A stretch of 41,363 bases of DNA, from assembly GCA_964580235.1 (NCBI GenBank), contig CAZOJY010000019.1:1-41363 (forward strand). The letters are read 5' to 3'. A program made the translations under genes and the position numbers. Within the stretch, counting starts at the first letter, position 1; every line of letters starts with the position of its first letter. This DNA comes from G020348385 sp964580235. Its GTDB lineage: Bacteria; Acidobacteriota; Aminicenantia; Aminicenantales; Aminicenantaceae. Below are positions 14,087 through 23,644 of this stretch, one piece after another. The notes beneath the pieces are model-generated. The model saw only the letters and a list, made by a program, of their open reading frames with translations, ran no database searches and was not told where the DNA came from.

Positions 14087-16171
14087 ATGGGCACGGATGG
14101 ATTTTCCGAAAACGCATTAAAAATCTTGGAAACCCGTTATTTCATGAAGAATGAGAAAGGTGAGAGACAGGACAAAAGTCCCTCTGACCTCTTTCGGAGG
14201 GTATCCGAATACATCGCTTCAGCCGAAAGGACAAAAGCGGCTCAAAAGAAGTGGGCAGATAAGTTCTTCGAAGCGATGATGGCCCGGTATTTCATCCCCA
14301 ACAGTCCTACCCTTACGGGAGCGGGAAGAGATTTGTGCCTGAGCGCATGTTTTGTCCTCCCTATTGAAGATTCGATGGAATCCATTTTCGAGTCAGTCAG
14401 AAATGCGGCTCTAGTCCACAAAGAAGGGGGCGGAACAGGTTTTGATTTCAGTCACCTCCGGCCGAACGGAAGCTTTGTCCACAAAACTCAAGGAGTAGCT
14501 TCCGGCCCTGTTTCTTTCCTAAAAGTCATCGACTCTGCCACAGAAGCCGTCAAACAGGGAGGAACAAGACGGGGAGCCAACATAGGTATTTTAAGGGTGG
14601 ATCATCCAGACATTGAAGAATTCATCAGGATGAAACGCGATGGGAAGAGCTTAAATAATTTCAACATCTCGGTGGCTGCTACGAATGAATTCATGGATGC
14701 CGTAAAAAACGATGACGACTATGATATCTACGATCCTTATCTTGGAAAGACAGTCGTACAAAAAAATGCTCGGAAAATCTTCGACATGATCGTTGAATCT
14801 GCCTGGGAAGTCGGAGATCCGGGGCTTCTCTTTATCGACAAGATCAACGAGAACAATCCCACTAAAGGCCTTGGTCCAATTCAGGCCACCAATCCCTGCG
14901 GGGAACAGCCGCTTCACGAATATGAATCCTGTAATTTGGGGTCTCTGAACCTGTCTCATTTTTTTAATTCTTCGAAAAAAGATAAATTCGATTGGCAAAG
15001 ATTTTCTGAAGTGATCTCCGTGGCGGTCAGATTTTTGGATAATGTCATCGAAGTCAATAGATATCCCCTCCCCCAGATCGAAAAAATGACAAAGGCCAAC
15101 AGGAGGATAGGCCTGGGTGTGATGGGTTTGGCCGATCTTCTGATAAAAATGGAGATCAAATACGACACTCCAGAGGCGATCCAGATCGCTGAAAAAATCG
15201 CCTCTTGCATGCGGAAAAAAGCTGAGGCTGAATCGGCAAAACTGGCTGGAAGCAGGGGGAATTTTCCCAATATCCAAAAGTCCGTTTTTAACGGAAAAAA
15301 AAGGAGGAATGCGGCTGTTTTTACGATTGCCCCAACCGGGACGATATCCCGACTGGCTGGATGTTCCTCCAGCATCGAGCCTGTCTTTGCTTTTGAATTC
15401 ACATCAAAAATCATCGACAGAGAGATCAAAGACATCCATCCTCTGTACCAAGAATGGAAGAAGAACAATAACAATGGGCCACTACCGGACTGCTTTGTTA
15501 CGGCTCATGAGATCTCACCTGAATGGCACATAAAGATGCAGGCAGCCTTCCAAAAACATGTGGATAATTCTGTATCCAAAACCATTAACTTCCCTAACGA
15601 TGCAAAAATCGAGGATGTCGAAAAAGCCTTTCTTCTAGCCTACGAATTAAACACCAAAGGGATCACCATCTATAGGGATGGGTGCCGGGCGGAACAGGTC
15701 CTTTACAAATCTCTTCCATCCGGGAAAAGGATCCCGAAGGAAAGGCCCAATTCTCTTCCATCAGTTACCGATAAAATCAAGACGGGATTCGGGAACCTGT
15801 ATGTGACCATCTCATATTTTGACCAGAAGCCATTCGAGGTTTTTACAAGCATCGGAAAAAGCGGGTATTCGACAATGGCCGATGCCGAGGCCCTTGGGAG
15901 GCTCACCTCTCTTTCCCTGCGCAGCGGTGTCGATCCCAAAGAAGTCATCGGGCAGCTCAGGGGAATCGGCGGGTCTGAACCCATATTCACAGAAGGAGGG
16001 CTCGTTCAATCTATACCGGATGCCATCGCCAAGGTGCTGGAAAGGCATCTGGGAGAGGCCACGAACAACAGCAAAGATTTTTTCGATATCAATTGCAAGG
16101 AGTGTGGCGCTTCTTTGCCCGATGAAAAGTGCCCTACATGTCCCAACTGCGGCTTCAGCAGATGCTCCTGA
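14087..16171 (+). CDS. nrdJ: Adenosylcobalamin-dependent ribonucleotide reductase (class II)
   Basis: 694 residues; reduces ribonucleotides to deoxyribonucleotides using a thiyl radical generated from coenzyme B12, so it needs no separate radical subunit. Visible residues: redox Cys88 in LSACFVLP, HKEGGGTGFDFS loop, QGGTRRGAN, the active-site run TNPCGEQPLHEYESCNLGSLNLS with Asn269, Cys271, Glu273 and Cys282 (11 residues between the two Cys, as in class II enzymes), and FTIAPTGTISRLAGCSSSIEP. A TSCPD-type domain follows (about 565-660, NLYVTISYF...FEVFTSIGKSG), and a C-terminal zinc-ribbon-like CKECG...CPTCPNCG ends in Cys-Ser. There is no N-terminal ATP cone. The ribosome site AGGAGG is 7 nt from the ATG. 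Promoter with double NrdR-like box. The gene stands alone. Confidence 0.96.
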   Translation: MGTDGFSENALKILETRYFMKNEKGERQDKSPSDLFRRVSEYIASAERTKAAQKKWADKFFEAMMARYFIPNSPTLTGAGRDLCLSACFVLPIEDSMESIFESVRNAALVHKEGGGTGFDFSHLRPNGSFVHKTQGVASGPVSFLKVIDSATEAVKQGGTRRGANIGILRVDHPDIEEFIRMKRDGKSLNNFNISVAATNEFMDAVKNDDDYDIYDPYLGKTVVQKNARKIFDMIVESAWEVGDPGLLFIDKINENNPTKGLGPIQATNPCGEQPLHEYESCNLGSLNLSHFFNSSKKDKFDWQRFSEVISVAVRFLDNVIEVNRYPLPQIEKMTKANRRIGLGVMGLADLLIKMEIKYDTPEAIQIAEKIASCMRKKAEAESAKLAGSRGNFPNIQKSVFNGKKRRNAAVFTIAPTGTISRLAGCSSSIEPVFAFEFTSKIIDREIKDIHPLYQEWKKNNNNGPLPDCFVTAHEISPEWHIKMQAAFQKHVDNSVSKTINFPNDAKIEDVEKAFLLAYELNTKGITIYRDGCRAEQVLYKSLPSGKRIPKERPNSLPSVTDKIKTGFGNLYVTISYFDQKPFEVFTSIGKSGYSTMADAEALGRLTSLSLRSGVDPKEVIGQLRGIGGSEPIFTEGGLVQSIPDAIAKVLERHLGEATNNSKDFFDINCKECGASLPDEKCPTCPNCGFSRCS

Positions 16172-16276
16172 ATACTTATTTATACGAAATGACTGGGTGG
16201 CGATGAGGTGGGATTGACTTTTTTCCGGAGATTCATAAAAATGCGGGGGTAGTCATTTCCTATAAGGAGTTTGGCG

Positions 16277-17941
16277 ATGATTAAAAAATCCATCATCAGT
16301 TTTTTCACAGTAATACTAATCATGTTTACGTGTTTATCATGCAGCCCAAAAGCGCATGATACCGATGCCGCCGTTGCCAGCTTGAGTACAGAGGAATTGG
16401 CCCATGATGTTAAGATACTCAGCTCGGACGATTTCGAGGGCCGTTTTCCCGCTTCCCCGGGCGAGGAAAAAACTATCGCGTTTATAAAGGAAGAGTTCGA
16501 AAAAATCGGGCTCAAATCCGGCAACGGAGACAGTTATTTCCAGGAGGTTCCGCTGGTCGAGATCACGGCCAATCCTGTGGGCAACCTTATAGTCACAGGA
16601 AGACGCGCACCCCTCGAGTTTGCCTTCGAGGATGATTTTGTTGGCCTGACTCTGCGGGTTCAGGAAAAGGTGACCGTCGCAAATTCCGACATGATCTTTG
16701 TCGGTTACGGGATCGTTGCTCCTGAATACCAGTGGAACGATTATGAAGGGATCGACGTCAAAGGAAAAACCGTGGTCATGCTGGTCAACGATCCCGGTTT
16801 TGCCACTGAAGATCCGGAGCTTTTCAATGGCAGAGCTATGACTTATTACGGCCGATGGACCTACAAATACGAGGAGGCCGCGAGACAGGGGGCAGTCTGT
16901 GCCATCATCGTCCATGAGACCGAACCGGCAGCCTACGGCTGGGGTGTGGTCCAAAACGGCTGGACCGGTCCCAATTTCAGCCTTGTTTCCGAGGGCGGCA
17001 ATGCCTCCCGATGTGCCGTGGAATCCTGGATTACCTTGGAAGCTGCCCATAAGATTTTCGAGGCCGCAGGAAAGGATTTTGACATTTTAAAAACAGCCTC
17101 GGAAAAGCCGGGCTTCAAGCCTGTTCCTCTGGGTTTGAAAGCTAACCTCACCATGGAAAACAAAATCCGGGAAGCTGTATCTCATAACGTCATCGGGCTT
17201 TTGCCGGGTTCAGAGCGGGCGGATGAGTACATCATCTACACGGCCCATTGGGACCACTTTGGTAGGAAGCCCGAGCTGGAGGGCGACCAAATCTTCAACG
17301 GAGCTCTGGATAATGCCACTGGGACTGCGGCCTTGATCCAGCTGGCTGAGGCCTTTCAAAAGCTCGGCTCTCCTCCGCTGAGGTCCGTCCTTTTTCTGGC
17401 GGTCACGGCAGAAGAGCAGGGATTATTGGGTTCGGATTATTATGCCACCCATCCTATCTATCCCCTGACAAAAACCGCTGCTGTCATCAATATGGACAGC
17501 CTGAACATCTACGGCCGGATGAAGGATATCCGGATCGTCGGTTACGGGCAGTCGGACTTGGATGATTATGTCAAGGATTATGCCGCTGAAGTAGGGCGGG
17601 TTGTTCTGCCCAATCCGACCCCGGAGAAGGGATCTTTTTTCCGGTCCGACCACTTCCCTTTTGCCAAGCAGGGAGTTCCCGCTTTAAGTGCGGGTTCAGG
17701 CATTCAGCACCTGGAAAAGGGAGAAGAATGGGGACGGGCCCAAAAAGAAAAATACGTCCGGGAAAGATATCACAAACCTTCGGATGAATACGATCCCAAT
17801 TGGGACTTGAGTGGAATGCTGGATGATCTCCACATGTATTTTATGACCGGGTACAGATTGAGCATGGAAGATACCTTCCCCAACTGGAAAGAAGGAAGCG
17901 AATTCAAGCGCAAACGGGACAACGATATGCAGAACCGCTGA
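16277..17941 (+). CDS. M28-family metallopeptidase, lipoprotein
   Basis: 554 residues from the ATG at 16277, 7 nt after AAGGAG; a TTG six bases earlier would sit too close to it. The N-terminus IKKSIISFFTVILIMFTCLSC is a lipoprotein signal peptide with Cys of the lipobox. A PA-like domain (about 120-270) precedes and packs with the catalytic M28 fold. Dizinc ligands of the family: His324 in AHWDHFG, Asp345 in ALDNATGTAAL, Glu379/Glu380 in TAEEQGLLGSDYY, Asp407 in NMDSLNIYG and His459 in RSDHFPFAKQG. Likely aminopeptidase in the periplasm or on the outer membrane, for amino-acid scavenging. Convergent with the TPR/propeller gene (24 bp gap). Separate from nrdJ by about 100 bp with no visible terminator. 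Confidence 0.93.
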   Translation: MIKKSIISFFTVILIMFTCLSCSPKAHDTDAAVASLSTEELAHDVKILSSDDFEGRFPASPGEEKTIAFIKEEFEKIGLKSGNGDSYFQEVPLVEITANPVGNLIVTGRRAPLEFAFEDDFVGLTLRVQEKVTVANSDMIFVGYGIVAPEYQWNDYEGIDVKGKTVVMLVNDPGFATEDPELFNGRAMTYYGRWTYKYEEAARQGAVCAIIVHETEPAAYGWGVVQNGWTGPNFSLVSEGGNASRCAVESWITLEAAHKIFEAAGKDFDILKTASEKPGFKPVPLGLKANLTMENKIREAVSHNVIGLLPGSERADEYIIYTAHWDHFGRKPELEGDQIFNGALDNATGTAALIQLAEAFQKLGSPPLRSVLFLAVTAEEQGLLGSDYYATHPIYPLTKTAAVINMDSLNIYGRMKDIRIVGYGQSDLDDYVKDYAAEVGRVVLPNPTPEKGSFFRSDHFPFAKQGVPALSAGSGIQHLEKGEEWGRAQKEKYVRERYHKPSDEYDPNWDLSGMLDDLHMYFMTGYRLSMEDTFPNWKEGSEFKRKRDNDMQNR

Positions 17942-17965
17942 TGAGCGAGGGGACTGTTAAGCCAT

Positions 17966-20092
17966 TTACTTTTTGTCCTCAACCTGGGGAAGGAAATTCT
18001 CCATGACCCATATTTCAGGGAGCATCATATCACCGACCATAGAGGAAAAAACGATCCTTTTTCCATCGGGATGAATATTCAGATGCAAAAATCGGAACAT
18101 TCTTAGCTGCAGATATTGGGCTTCCCCGCCACCAGAAGGGACTCTCCACAGCTCCCATCCTTCAGGAGTGCGTTTATCAAAATAAATGTAGCGGCCATCA
18201 GGAGACCAATCGAGATTGACGATTTCCCTTCCTTCCAATTCAAACCTGTAAAGCTCCACAGGGTCTCCCCCTTCCACGGGCATCACTTTCAGCATCCTCA
18301 TGTTTTTCTCTTCATGGAGAATGATGGCCAACTGCTTGCCATCCGGAGAAAGGGATAGTTGATTGTTATCGTAGGGGGGATGCCGTAGGAGTTCCGTTTC
18401 TTTTCCGGTTTCAAGGTCTCTAGCAGTGATCCGATAATACTCGGATTCGCTGTTCTCATAATCATAAAACAGCATCTTTCCGTCGAGCGACACGACTGGA
18501 GACCAATAAACCCCGCTGGATTCATTCTTCTTTGCTTGAATGAGGACGGTGATTTCGCCTGTTTGCGTATCGACTTTGTACAGTCCTTTCCCCGATTCAA
18601 TATGCTCGCCCAAAAGCAAGACATGGCGTCCGTCAGGACACCAATGAGGATACGCAAAGCCGACGAATTCATTTTTGAATGGGAACAGTCTCACTCTTCC
18701 CGATTCTTCGGAATATATGCAGAGCACACTTTGACGATTCCTCGGCCCCCTCCTGGATATGTACAAAAGGTCTTTGCCGTCAGGCGACCAGTCCGGATAT
18801 ATGTTATATCCTTCATAAGGAAGCGGCATTTTCTTCGGCGATTCATCGACTATACCTGTTTCAGGATCGATTTTAGCCGTGAATACATCGTACATCCCCC
18901 CAGCGATACCGTAATAAAACGATCCTTCCTGGCTGAATCCCAAAGAATGTATCGAGCCAATTCCTCGCCTCAATATTTGAGGATTATTTTGAGGCTTTCC
19001 TTCTTCTATCTGAATGGTCCATGCATCCCAGGCTCCTGTGCGGTCGCTTTTAAAAAGGATCCAATGGCCATCTGGCGACCATCCTAAAAGATTGTCATTA
19101 GCCGGATGCACAATGAGCGGAGTCTCCGTTTTTTCATCGGCCGAAATGATGGCAATATTCTTTTCCCTCTCAAATTCTTTTTGAGGAAACTCATAGGCAA
19201 TGAAGCGGCCGTCAGGAGAAAACCGGGCCGCCATAGGGTAAGGATCGACGGTCGGAAATGTTTTGAGGATCTGAATTGAACCATCCATAACAGAGATAAG
19301 ACCTAACTTGCCCAGTCGTCCTTCTGTAAAGAAAGCCAGGACAGCCTTTCCGTCGGGCGACCAATCCATCGGTTGAACCCAATTATTTTTAAACTCCACT
19401 TGATACAGCAGACGAGACTCTTGGTCGTTTATTCCGACTGTATGGAGCTCGACGCGCTTTTTTCCGTCGTTTTCCCAGAGATAGGCCAACTGTTTTCCAT
19501 CCGGGGACCAAACAGAACTCATGGCGAATGCAATCGCATCTTGTTTCCAGGAGGCGTTCTTCGTGATAAGCGTTTTTTTCCCGGTCGCAATTTCCCTAAT
19601 AGCAAGATTTCCTGAATTCCAATCCACATACGATAAATATCTACCATCCGGAGAGATCTTTCCGCTAGTGTCTACCTCCCTGCCTGTCCAGACCTGTCTT
19701 GCCAGGAACTCTTCGCTTTTCTTTTCCACCACATCCTTGGCCCTGAGAAGCAACGACAATTTTTCCCGAGCTGTTTTGACAGATTCAGATTGCTCTGGGT
19801 ATTTGTCAATAACATTCTGAAAAGCCTTTTGGGCTTCTTTGAGCCCCAGCTTTTCGTAACACAAACCGATGTGCAGCTGGGCCTTTGCGGCAATCGCCCG
19901 CTCATCAGGGAATTCTTTGATGATCCGATCGTAGGCCGCAATGGCTTTTTCCAAATCTCCTTTGGTCTCTTCCAGGTACACAGCCTTCTCGAAAATCTCT
20001 TTGGCCGTTTCCTGTCGAGGCAGGTTCGAAAAAAGAAGAGTAACTCCCGCCAACAGGATAATCACCATGATTGCATTTTTCTTTTGGCTCAT
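17966..20092 (-). CDS. TPR and WD40-like beta-propeller (TolB-type) exported protein
   Basis: 708 residues. Residues 6-25 (NAIMVIILLAGVTLLFSNLP) are a signal peptide or anchor. Residues about 30-125 hold TPR-like helices (AKEIFEKAVYLEETKGDLEKAIAAYDRIIKEFPDE ... KAQLHIGLCYEKLG ... AFQNVIDKYPE). From 135 on, repeated blades carry the PD40 motif (SPDGRYLSYVDWN, SVWSPDGKQLAYLW, DWSPDGKAVLAFF, RFSPDGRFIAYEF, GWSPDGHWILFKS, DWSPDGKDLLYIS, HWCPDGRHVLLLG, SLSPDGKQLAII, DWSPDGRYIYFD). Such proteins are common in Aminicenantes/Acidobacteria, as the sensing part of kinases or stand-alone scaffolds. A strong ribosome site (GGAGGTGAAAG) precedes the ATG. Binding partner unknown. Confidence 0.88.
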   Translation of the reverse strand: MSQKKNAIMVIILLAGVTLLFSNLPRQETAKEIFEKAVYLEETKGDLEKAIAAYDRIIKEFPDERAIAAKAQLHIGLCYEKLGLKEAQKAFQNVIDKYPEQSESVKTAREKLSLLLRAKDVVEKKSEEFLARQVWTGREVDTSGKISPDGRYLSYVDWNSGNLAIREIATGKKTLITKNASWKQDAIAFAMSSVWSPDGKQLAYLWENDGKKRVELHTVGINDQESRLLYQVEFKNNWVQPMDWSPDGKAVLAFFTEGRLGKLGLISVMDGSIQILKTFPTVDPYPMAARFSPDGRFIAYEFPQKEFEREKNIAIISADEKTETPLIVHPANDNLLGWSPDGHWILFKSDRTGAWDAWTIQIEEGKPQNNPQILRRGIGSIHSLGFSQEGSFYYGIAGGMYDVFTAKIDPETGIVDESPKKMPLPYEGYNIYPDWSPDGKDLLYISRRGPRNRQSVLCIYSEESGRVRLFPFKNEFVGFAYPHWCPDGRHVLLLGEHIESGKGLYKVDTQTGEITVLIQAKKNESSGVYWSPVVSLDGKMLFYDYENSESEYYRITARDLETGKETELLRHPPYDNNQLSLSPDGKQLAIILHEEKNMRMLKVMPVEGGDPVELYRFELEGREIVNLDWSPDGRYIYFDKRTPEGWELWRVPSGGGEAQYLQLRMFRFLHLNIHPDGKRIVFSSMVGDMMLPEIWVMENFLPQVEDKK

Positions 20093-20184
20093 CTTTCACC
20101 TCCAAAATGGATTTATAAATAAAATATCCATCGAGGTCGAAATATGTGTTGAGGAGATATGGAAAAACAATGGAAAATTCTCCA

Positions 20185-20871
20185 TCAATCCATGAACTTG
20201 TAGCCGATACTGTGCACACTCCGGATATACAGGGGATTCGAAGGGTCATCCTCGATCTTTTTCCGGATGTGCGCGATGTGGCTGTCCACAGTCCGGTGGG
20301 ATACTGCAAGATTATCCACCCCCCAAACTTTGTCCAGGAATTCATCCCGGGTGACAACTTTCCCTTTTTTTGTGATCAAAAGCTTGAGGATTTTAAACTC
20401 CAGCGGGGTCAAATCCAAATATTGTCCGGCCTTCCGAGATTCATATTTGCTAAAATCCAGTTCGACATCCCCGAAACGATACATGCTCATCTCGTTCTGA
20501 TAATCCTCGACACGCCTGAGAAGGGCTTTGACCCTTGCCGTCAATTCCTTTAGGCTAAATGGTTTTGTCACATAGTCATCGGCCCCCAGCTCCAATCCCA
20601 AAACCTTATCCACTTCCTCATCTTTGACCGTTAGCATCATGACTGGGGAAGTGATTCCTTCCTTACGTATGGTTTTGCATATATCGAACCCGTTCATCAA
20701 CGGAAGCATCACATCCAGGATGATCAGGTCGGGCTTGAGTCGAATGGCCAATTCCAATCCTTTTTTTCCGTTTCCTGCCGTAACGACATGATAACCCTGG
20801 GATATAAGGGCATCCTGGACAACTACACGGATTCCTTCATCGTCTTCGACAATTAGGATGGATTTTTCCAT
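20185..20871 (-). CDS. OmpR/PhoB-family response regulator
   Basis: 228 residues. Receiver domain 1-120 with the acidic pair D10/D11, phospho-acceptor Asp53 in LIILDVMLPLMNG, Thr81 and Lys103 in VTKPFSLKELTAR. Winged-helix DNA-binding domain from about 130 to 228 (LDLTPLEFKILKLLITKKGKVVTRDEFLDKVWG ... RTVDSHIAHIRKKIEDDPSNPLYIRSVHSIGYKF). It starts 6 bp after the histidine-kinase stop. GGAGG sits in the kinase's last codons, so it is coupled to it. The direct repeat upstream of the operon is a plausible autoregulatory site. Confidence 0.95.
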   Translation of the reverse strand: MEKSILIVEDDEGIRVVVQDALISQGYHVVTAGNGKKGLELAIRLKPDLIILDVMLPLMNGFDICKTIRKEGITSPVMMLTVKDEEVDKVLGLELGADDYVTKPFSLKELTARVKALLRRVEDYQNEMSMYRFGDVELDFSKYESRKAGQYLDLTPLEFKILKLLITKKGKVVTRDEFLDKVWGVDNLAVSHRTVDSHIAHIRKKIEDDPSNPLYIRSVHSIGYKFMD

Positions 20872-20877
20872 GATCGT

Positions 20878-23010
20878 CTATCCTCCTTTCCCTAAAGGCA
20901 AAATCAGGGAAACACACGTTCCTTTCCCCGGCTGGCTTTTAATAACGATATCCCCCGAGTGAGCCTCCATGATGTGCTTGACCAGAGTCAGCCCTAGCCC
21001 TGTCCCGGTCGGAGATACGGATGAGGACTGCTTTCCCCGGTAAAACTTTTCGAAAACCTTTTTTTGTTCGTTTTCGGGAATCCCGACCCCCCTATCCTGC
21101 ACGGCGATCTGCACTTTATCCTGCTGACGAATAACTTTGACTTCGATGTTTTTATCTGAACCGGAAAACTTGGCGGCATTGTCCAGGACATTGTGCAGGG
21201 CTTGGCTCATGGCCTCCTCATCGGCGAAAACAGAAGGGACGGCGGCGTCGATCTTGGTTTCCACCTTGAGACCACTCATTTTATTTTCATCATGAAAGTT
21301 GTCCACCTCATGGCGAACAAGACGGATGATATCCATTGCCGCAAATCTGTAATCCCTTTTCCCGTCTTCTATTTTCGTGAAATCCAGAACGTTTTTGACG
21401 AGCCTCTTCAGCCTTTCCGAATCATGACTCAGAATCTTGTAATATTCTTCGATCTTTTTTGACTCCTTCACCTCGCCGCTCAGAAGACGCTCCAAAACAG
21501 CGCCCATTGCTGTTAGCGGAGTCTTGAATTCATGGGAGACAGAAGCGATAAAAGCCGATTTCAGGTTGAGTAGATTCAGTTCCTGAACGAGAGTGCGGAT
21601 GATAAGGCCTGAACCGAAAAAAACAATTACAAGAAGGGCCAAGACAGTCCAGAAAAAGATGTTTTTGTACAGGGAAAAGCTTGACTCACCTTTGTCGTGC
21701 TTAAACAGTTCCAGCCTCCATGGAGGGAAATTTCCAGGAAAGAAGTCTGTGGCGACAGCGCTTTCCCTGCTAGCTCCCGCTTCTCCGAAAACGATGCTCC
21801 CCGTAAGATTGGAATGAATCAAAAGAGAGCAGCCTGGTGGACAGTTCTCTTTTATGGGGATTTCGATAGTCTCCAACAGGTCATCGATCTGAACGAGCGA
21901 TCCCATAAATACTCTTGAGGAATCCTTCTCCTTTTGATCCAAAGAAGTCAGGAAAAGAAGAATATCACGCCCCTCATATTCAAAGGCGTTTTTTTGCACA
22001 GGAAAACTTCCCCTGCCTGAATCTTTTGAATTTTCTCTAGCTAGGGGCAAAATATGCTGCCTCACTGCATCAGCTATTTCCCATATTTCCCGCTGTTGGG
22101 CTATGGCATTTTGGATCTCGCTCACGGATTTGGCATAGTCATCAGAAATATCATTCGAGGACCCCTCAACCATCACCTCATCGATCATGTTTTTAAGAAT
22201 GCCGGCGTATACTTTAATTTGTTCACCATCTAGAGACCAAATATTCTGCTCGAGCAGATCGTAAATGACGAGGGATTCCCGAAAAAAACTTGCGTGATCC
22301 CCATCCGCCTGAAACGCATCCAGCATTTCGAGTCGAGACGTAAGCTCAAGAGGCCGGCCCGATTCGGTGGAAAGGTCAGGAAAATGGGTAATGATCGATT
22401 TGTATGTTGCCACGGCCTGCTTGAAATCTTCACGTTTGCTCTCGCACCGGGCGATCCGGCTCAACAGCCAGGCCTTAACCTGGTCATTCGCTGTTTTGCT
22501 GAGGATTTTTCGGTACTGGGAAACGGCCCCCTGGAAATTCCTGTGAAGGAATTCAGCGTTTTCGGCACTAGCCAAATCAGGACTCCATCTTTTCCACTCA
22601 TCGGGAACCGTCAATGTCTTGCTGCCTGGAGGATAAGCCTGAAAGCCAGGAATCCATGGGGATTCCGATGAATTCCAGATCACGATGTGTCCGAGCAGCG
22701 ATTTATTCTTGAGAGCCTCTGAAATCAAATCATGAATTCCGCTGTAGTCCCATTCCGAAAAGACTTCGTCCGCTGAGAGTGCTTTCAATTTTGAAGAGTT
22801 GTTTTCAATGTGGTCGTGAATCCCAGCCTGGATTGTCCTTACTGCTCTTTTCTGTTGCTCGAGAATCTGCTGCTGAAGCTTGTACCGTTCATTATGGATG
22901 GCTCTTATACTAAAAAAAGCCAAAACAACAGAGGGAAGGAATACGACTATAAAAAAAATGGCGAGGAATTTTTTATGCTGATGGAGGACGAGTTTGAGAT
23001 TGTTTATCAT
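20878..23010 (-). CDS. Membrane sensor histidine kinase with a large TPR-like ectodomain
   Basis: 710 residues. TM1 at 13-33, an extracytoplasmic domain of about 415 residues (helical, with TPR-like pieces at 150-230: NAEFLHRNFQGAVSQYRKIL ... FKQAVATYKSIITHFPD), TM2 at 451-473, then HisKA with phospho-acceptor His493 (ASVSHEFKTPLTAM). The HATPase_c domain shows N611 in NVLDNAAKF, DRGVGIP (639-645) and GTGLGLTLV. There is no HAMP domain or PAS between TM2 and HisKA. First gene of an operon with the response regulator. Signal unknown; the tetratricopeptide-like ectodomain suggests protein or peptide sensing (inference). Confidence 0.94.
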   Translation of the reverse strand: MINNLKLVLHQHKKFLAIFFIVVFLPSVVLAFFSIRAIHNERYKLQQQILEQQKRAVRTIQAGIHDHIENNSSKLKALSADEVFSEWDYSGIHDLISEALKNKSLLGHIVIWNSSESPWIPGFQAYPPGSKTLTVPDEWKRWSPDLASAENAEFLHRNFQGAVSQYRKILSKTANDQVKAWLLSRIARCESKREDFKQAVATYKSIITHFPDLSTESGRPLELTSRLEMLDAFQADGDHASFFRESLVIYDLLEQNIWSLDGEQIKVYAGILKNMIDEVMVEGSSNDISDDYAKSVSEIQNAIAQQREIWEIADAVRQHILPLARENSKDSGRGSFPVQKNAFEYEGRDILLFLTSLDQKEKDSSRVFMGSLVQIDDLLETIEIPIKENCPPGCSLLIHSNLTGSIVFGEAGASRESAVATDFFPGNFPPWRLELFKHDKGESSFSLYKNIFFWTVLALLVIVFFGSGLIIRTLVQELNLLNLKSAFIASVSHEFKTPLTAMGAVLERLLSGEVKESKKIEEYYKILSHDSERLKRLVKNVLDFTKIEDGKRDYRFAAMDIIRLVRHEVDNFHDENKMSGLKVETKIDAAVPSVFADEEAMSQALHNVLDNAAKFSGSDKNIEVKVIRQQDKVQIAVQDRGVGIPENEQKKVFEKFYRGKQSSSVSPTGTGLGLTLVKHIMEAHSGDIVIKSQPGKGTCVSLILPLGKGG

Positions 23011-23043
23011 ACAACCCCGCGTATCAACATTCTTTTGAAATAT

Positions 23044-23073
23044 ACTATATCAAGAAATACCGGGAAATGTTAA
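23044..23073 (-). promoter_or_regulatory. Candidate promoter of the histidine kinase operon
   Basis: Minus strand TTAACA (23073-23068), 18-bp spacer, TATAGT (23049-23044), about 34 bp before the ATG. The -35 overlaps the 11-bp direct repeat, consistent with regulation by the operon's own regulator. Confidence 0.45.
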
Positions 23074-23089
23074 GGAAATGTGGAAATTT
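23063..23089. repeat. Direct repeat GGAAATGT, 11 bp apart, with a third weaker unit
   Basis: GGAAATGT at 23063-23070 and 23074-23081 (start-to-start 11 bp), then GGAAATTT at 23082-23089. The spacing of one helix turn is the hallmark of OmpR/PhoB-family dimer sites. It lies in the divergent control region between the histidine kinase and the ECF sigma gene and may serve both. Confidence 0.5.
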
Positions 23090-23146
23090 TTAGGAATCAT
23101 CTGTTCTCCGGTGTCGACCAGGGGGAGCTTTTTAGCGTAATATACT

Positions 23147-23644
23147 ATGATGAACCACGAACCGGAAATGATCACGAATGCCAAGCTGCTCATCCTGTTG
23201 GCCAAACAGGGAAACGAAAGTGCATTCCGGGAGCTGTACGAAACCCATTATGAAATGATCTACAGACTCGCCTACCGGTATGTCAAATCCCAGCCTGATG
23301 CAGAAGACATCCTGCAGGAAACATTCATCAAGGCTTTTCGGGCCATCCAAAAGTTCGATTTCAGCATCAGCTCCAATTTTTCGGCATGGATTTACCAGAT
23401 TTGTGTCCGCTGTTCCTATGACCATCACAGGAAAAGAAAAAAAAGAAAATCCGATCAAGCAAATTCCAAATATGAACCATCCCCATTAAAGAACGCAGAT
23501 CTTTCAAGTGGATTTTTCATCAGACTTGCGGCCAAAACCAAAAATCACGGCAAACAATACCATCACCAATATTGCCCAGCTTGTGAAATTGTAAAGACCG
23601 GTCTGAAGGGGGCTAACCGGAGGGATCCCGTATTCAATTCCTGA
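23147..23644 (+). CDS. ECF-type RNA polymerase sigma factor, region 4 lost (truncated)
   Basis: 165 codons. Residues about 15-100 are sigma region 2 (LLILLAKQGNESAFRELYETHYEMIYRLAYRYVKSQPDAEDILQETFIKAFRAIQKFD ... NFSAWIYQICVRCSYDHHRKRKKR). Region 4, the -35-binding helix-turn-helix, should follow, but from about codon 120 the frame runs antisense through the 3' end of the antiporter gene and shows no sigma similarity. The gene was most likely cut by a rearrangement that placed the antiporter operon here; the junction must be near 23480-23510. No strong ribosome site precedes either ATG. GGAAT at 23093 and GTCGA at 23113 might be an ECF-type promoter. Probably non-functional; no anti-sigma gene is adjacent. 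Confidence 0.7.
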   Translation: MMNHEPEMITNAKLLILLAKQGNESAFRELYETHYEMIYRLAYRYVKSQPDAEDILQETFIKAFRAIQKFDFSISSNFSAWIYQICVRCSYDHHRKRKKRKSDQANSKYEPSPLKNADLSSGFFIRLAAKTKNHGKQYHHQYCPACEIVKTGLKGANRRDPVFNS

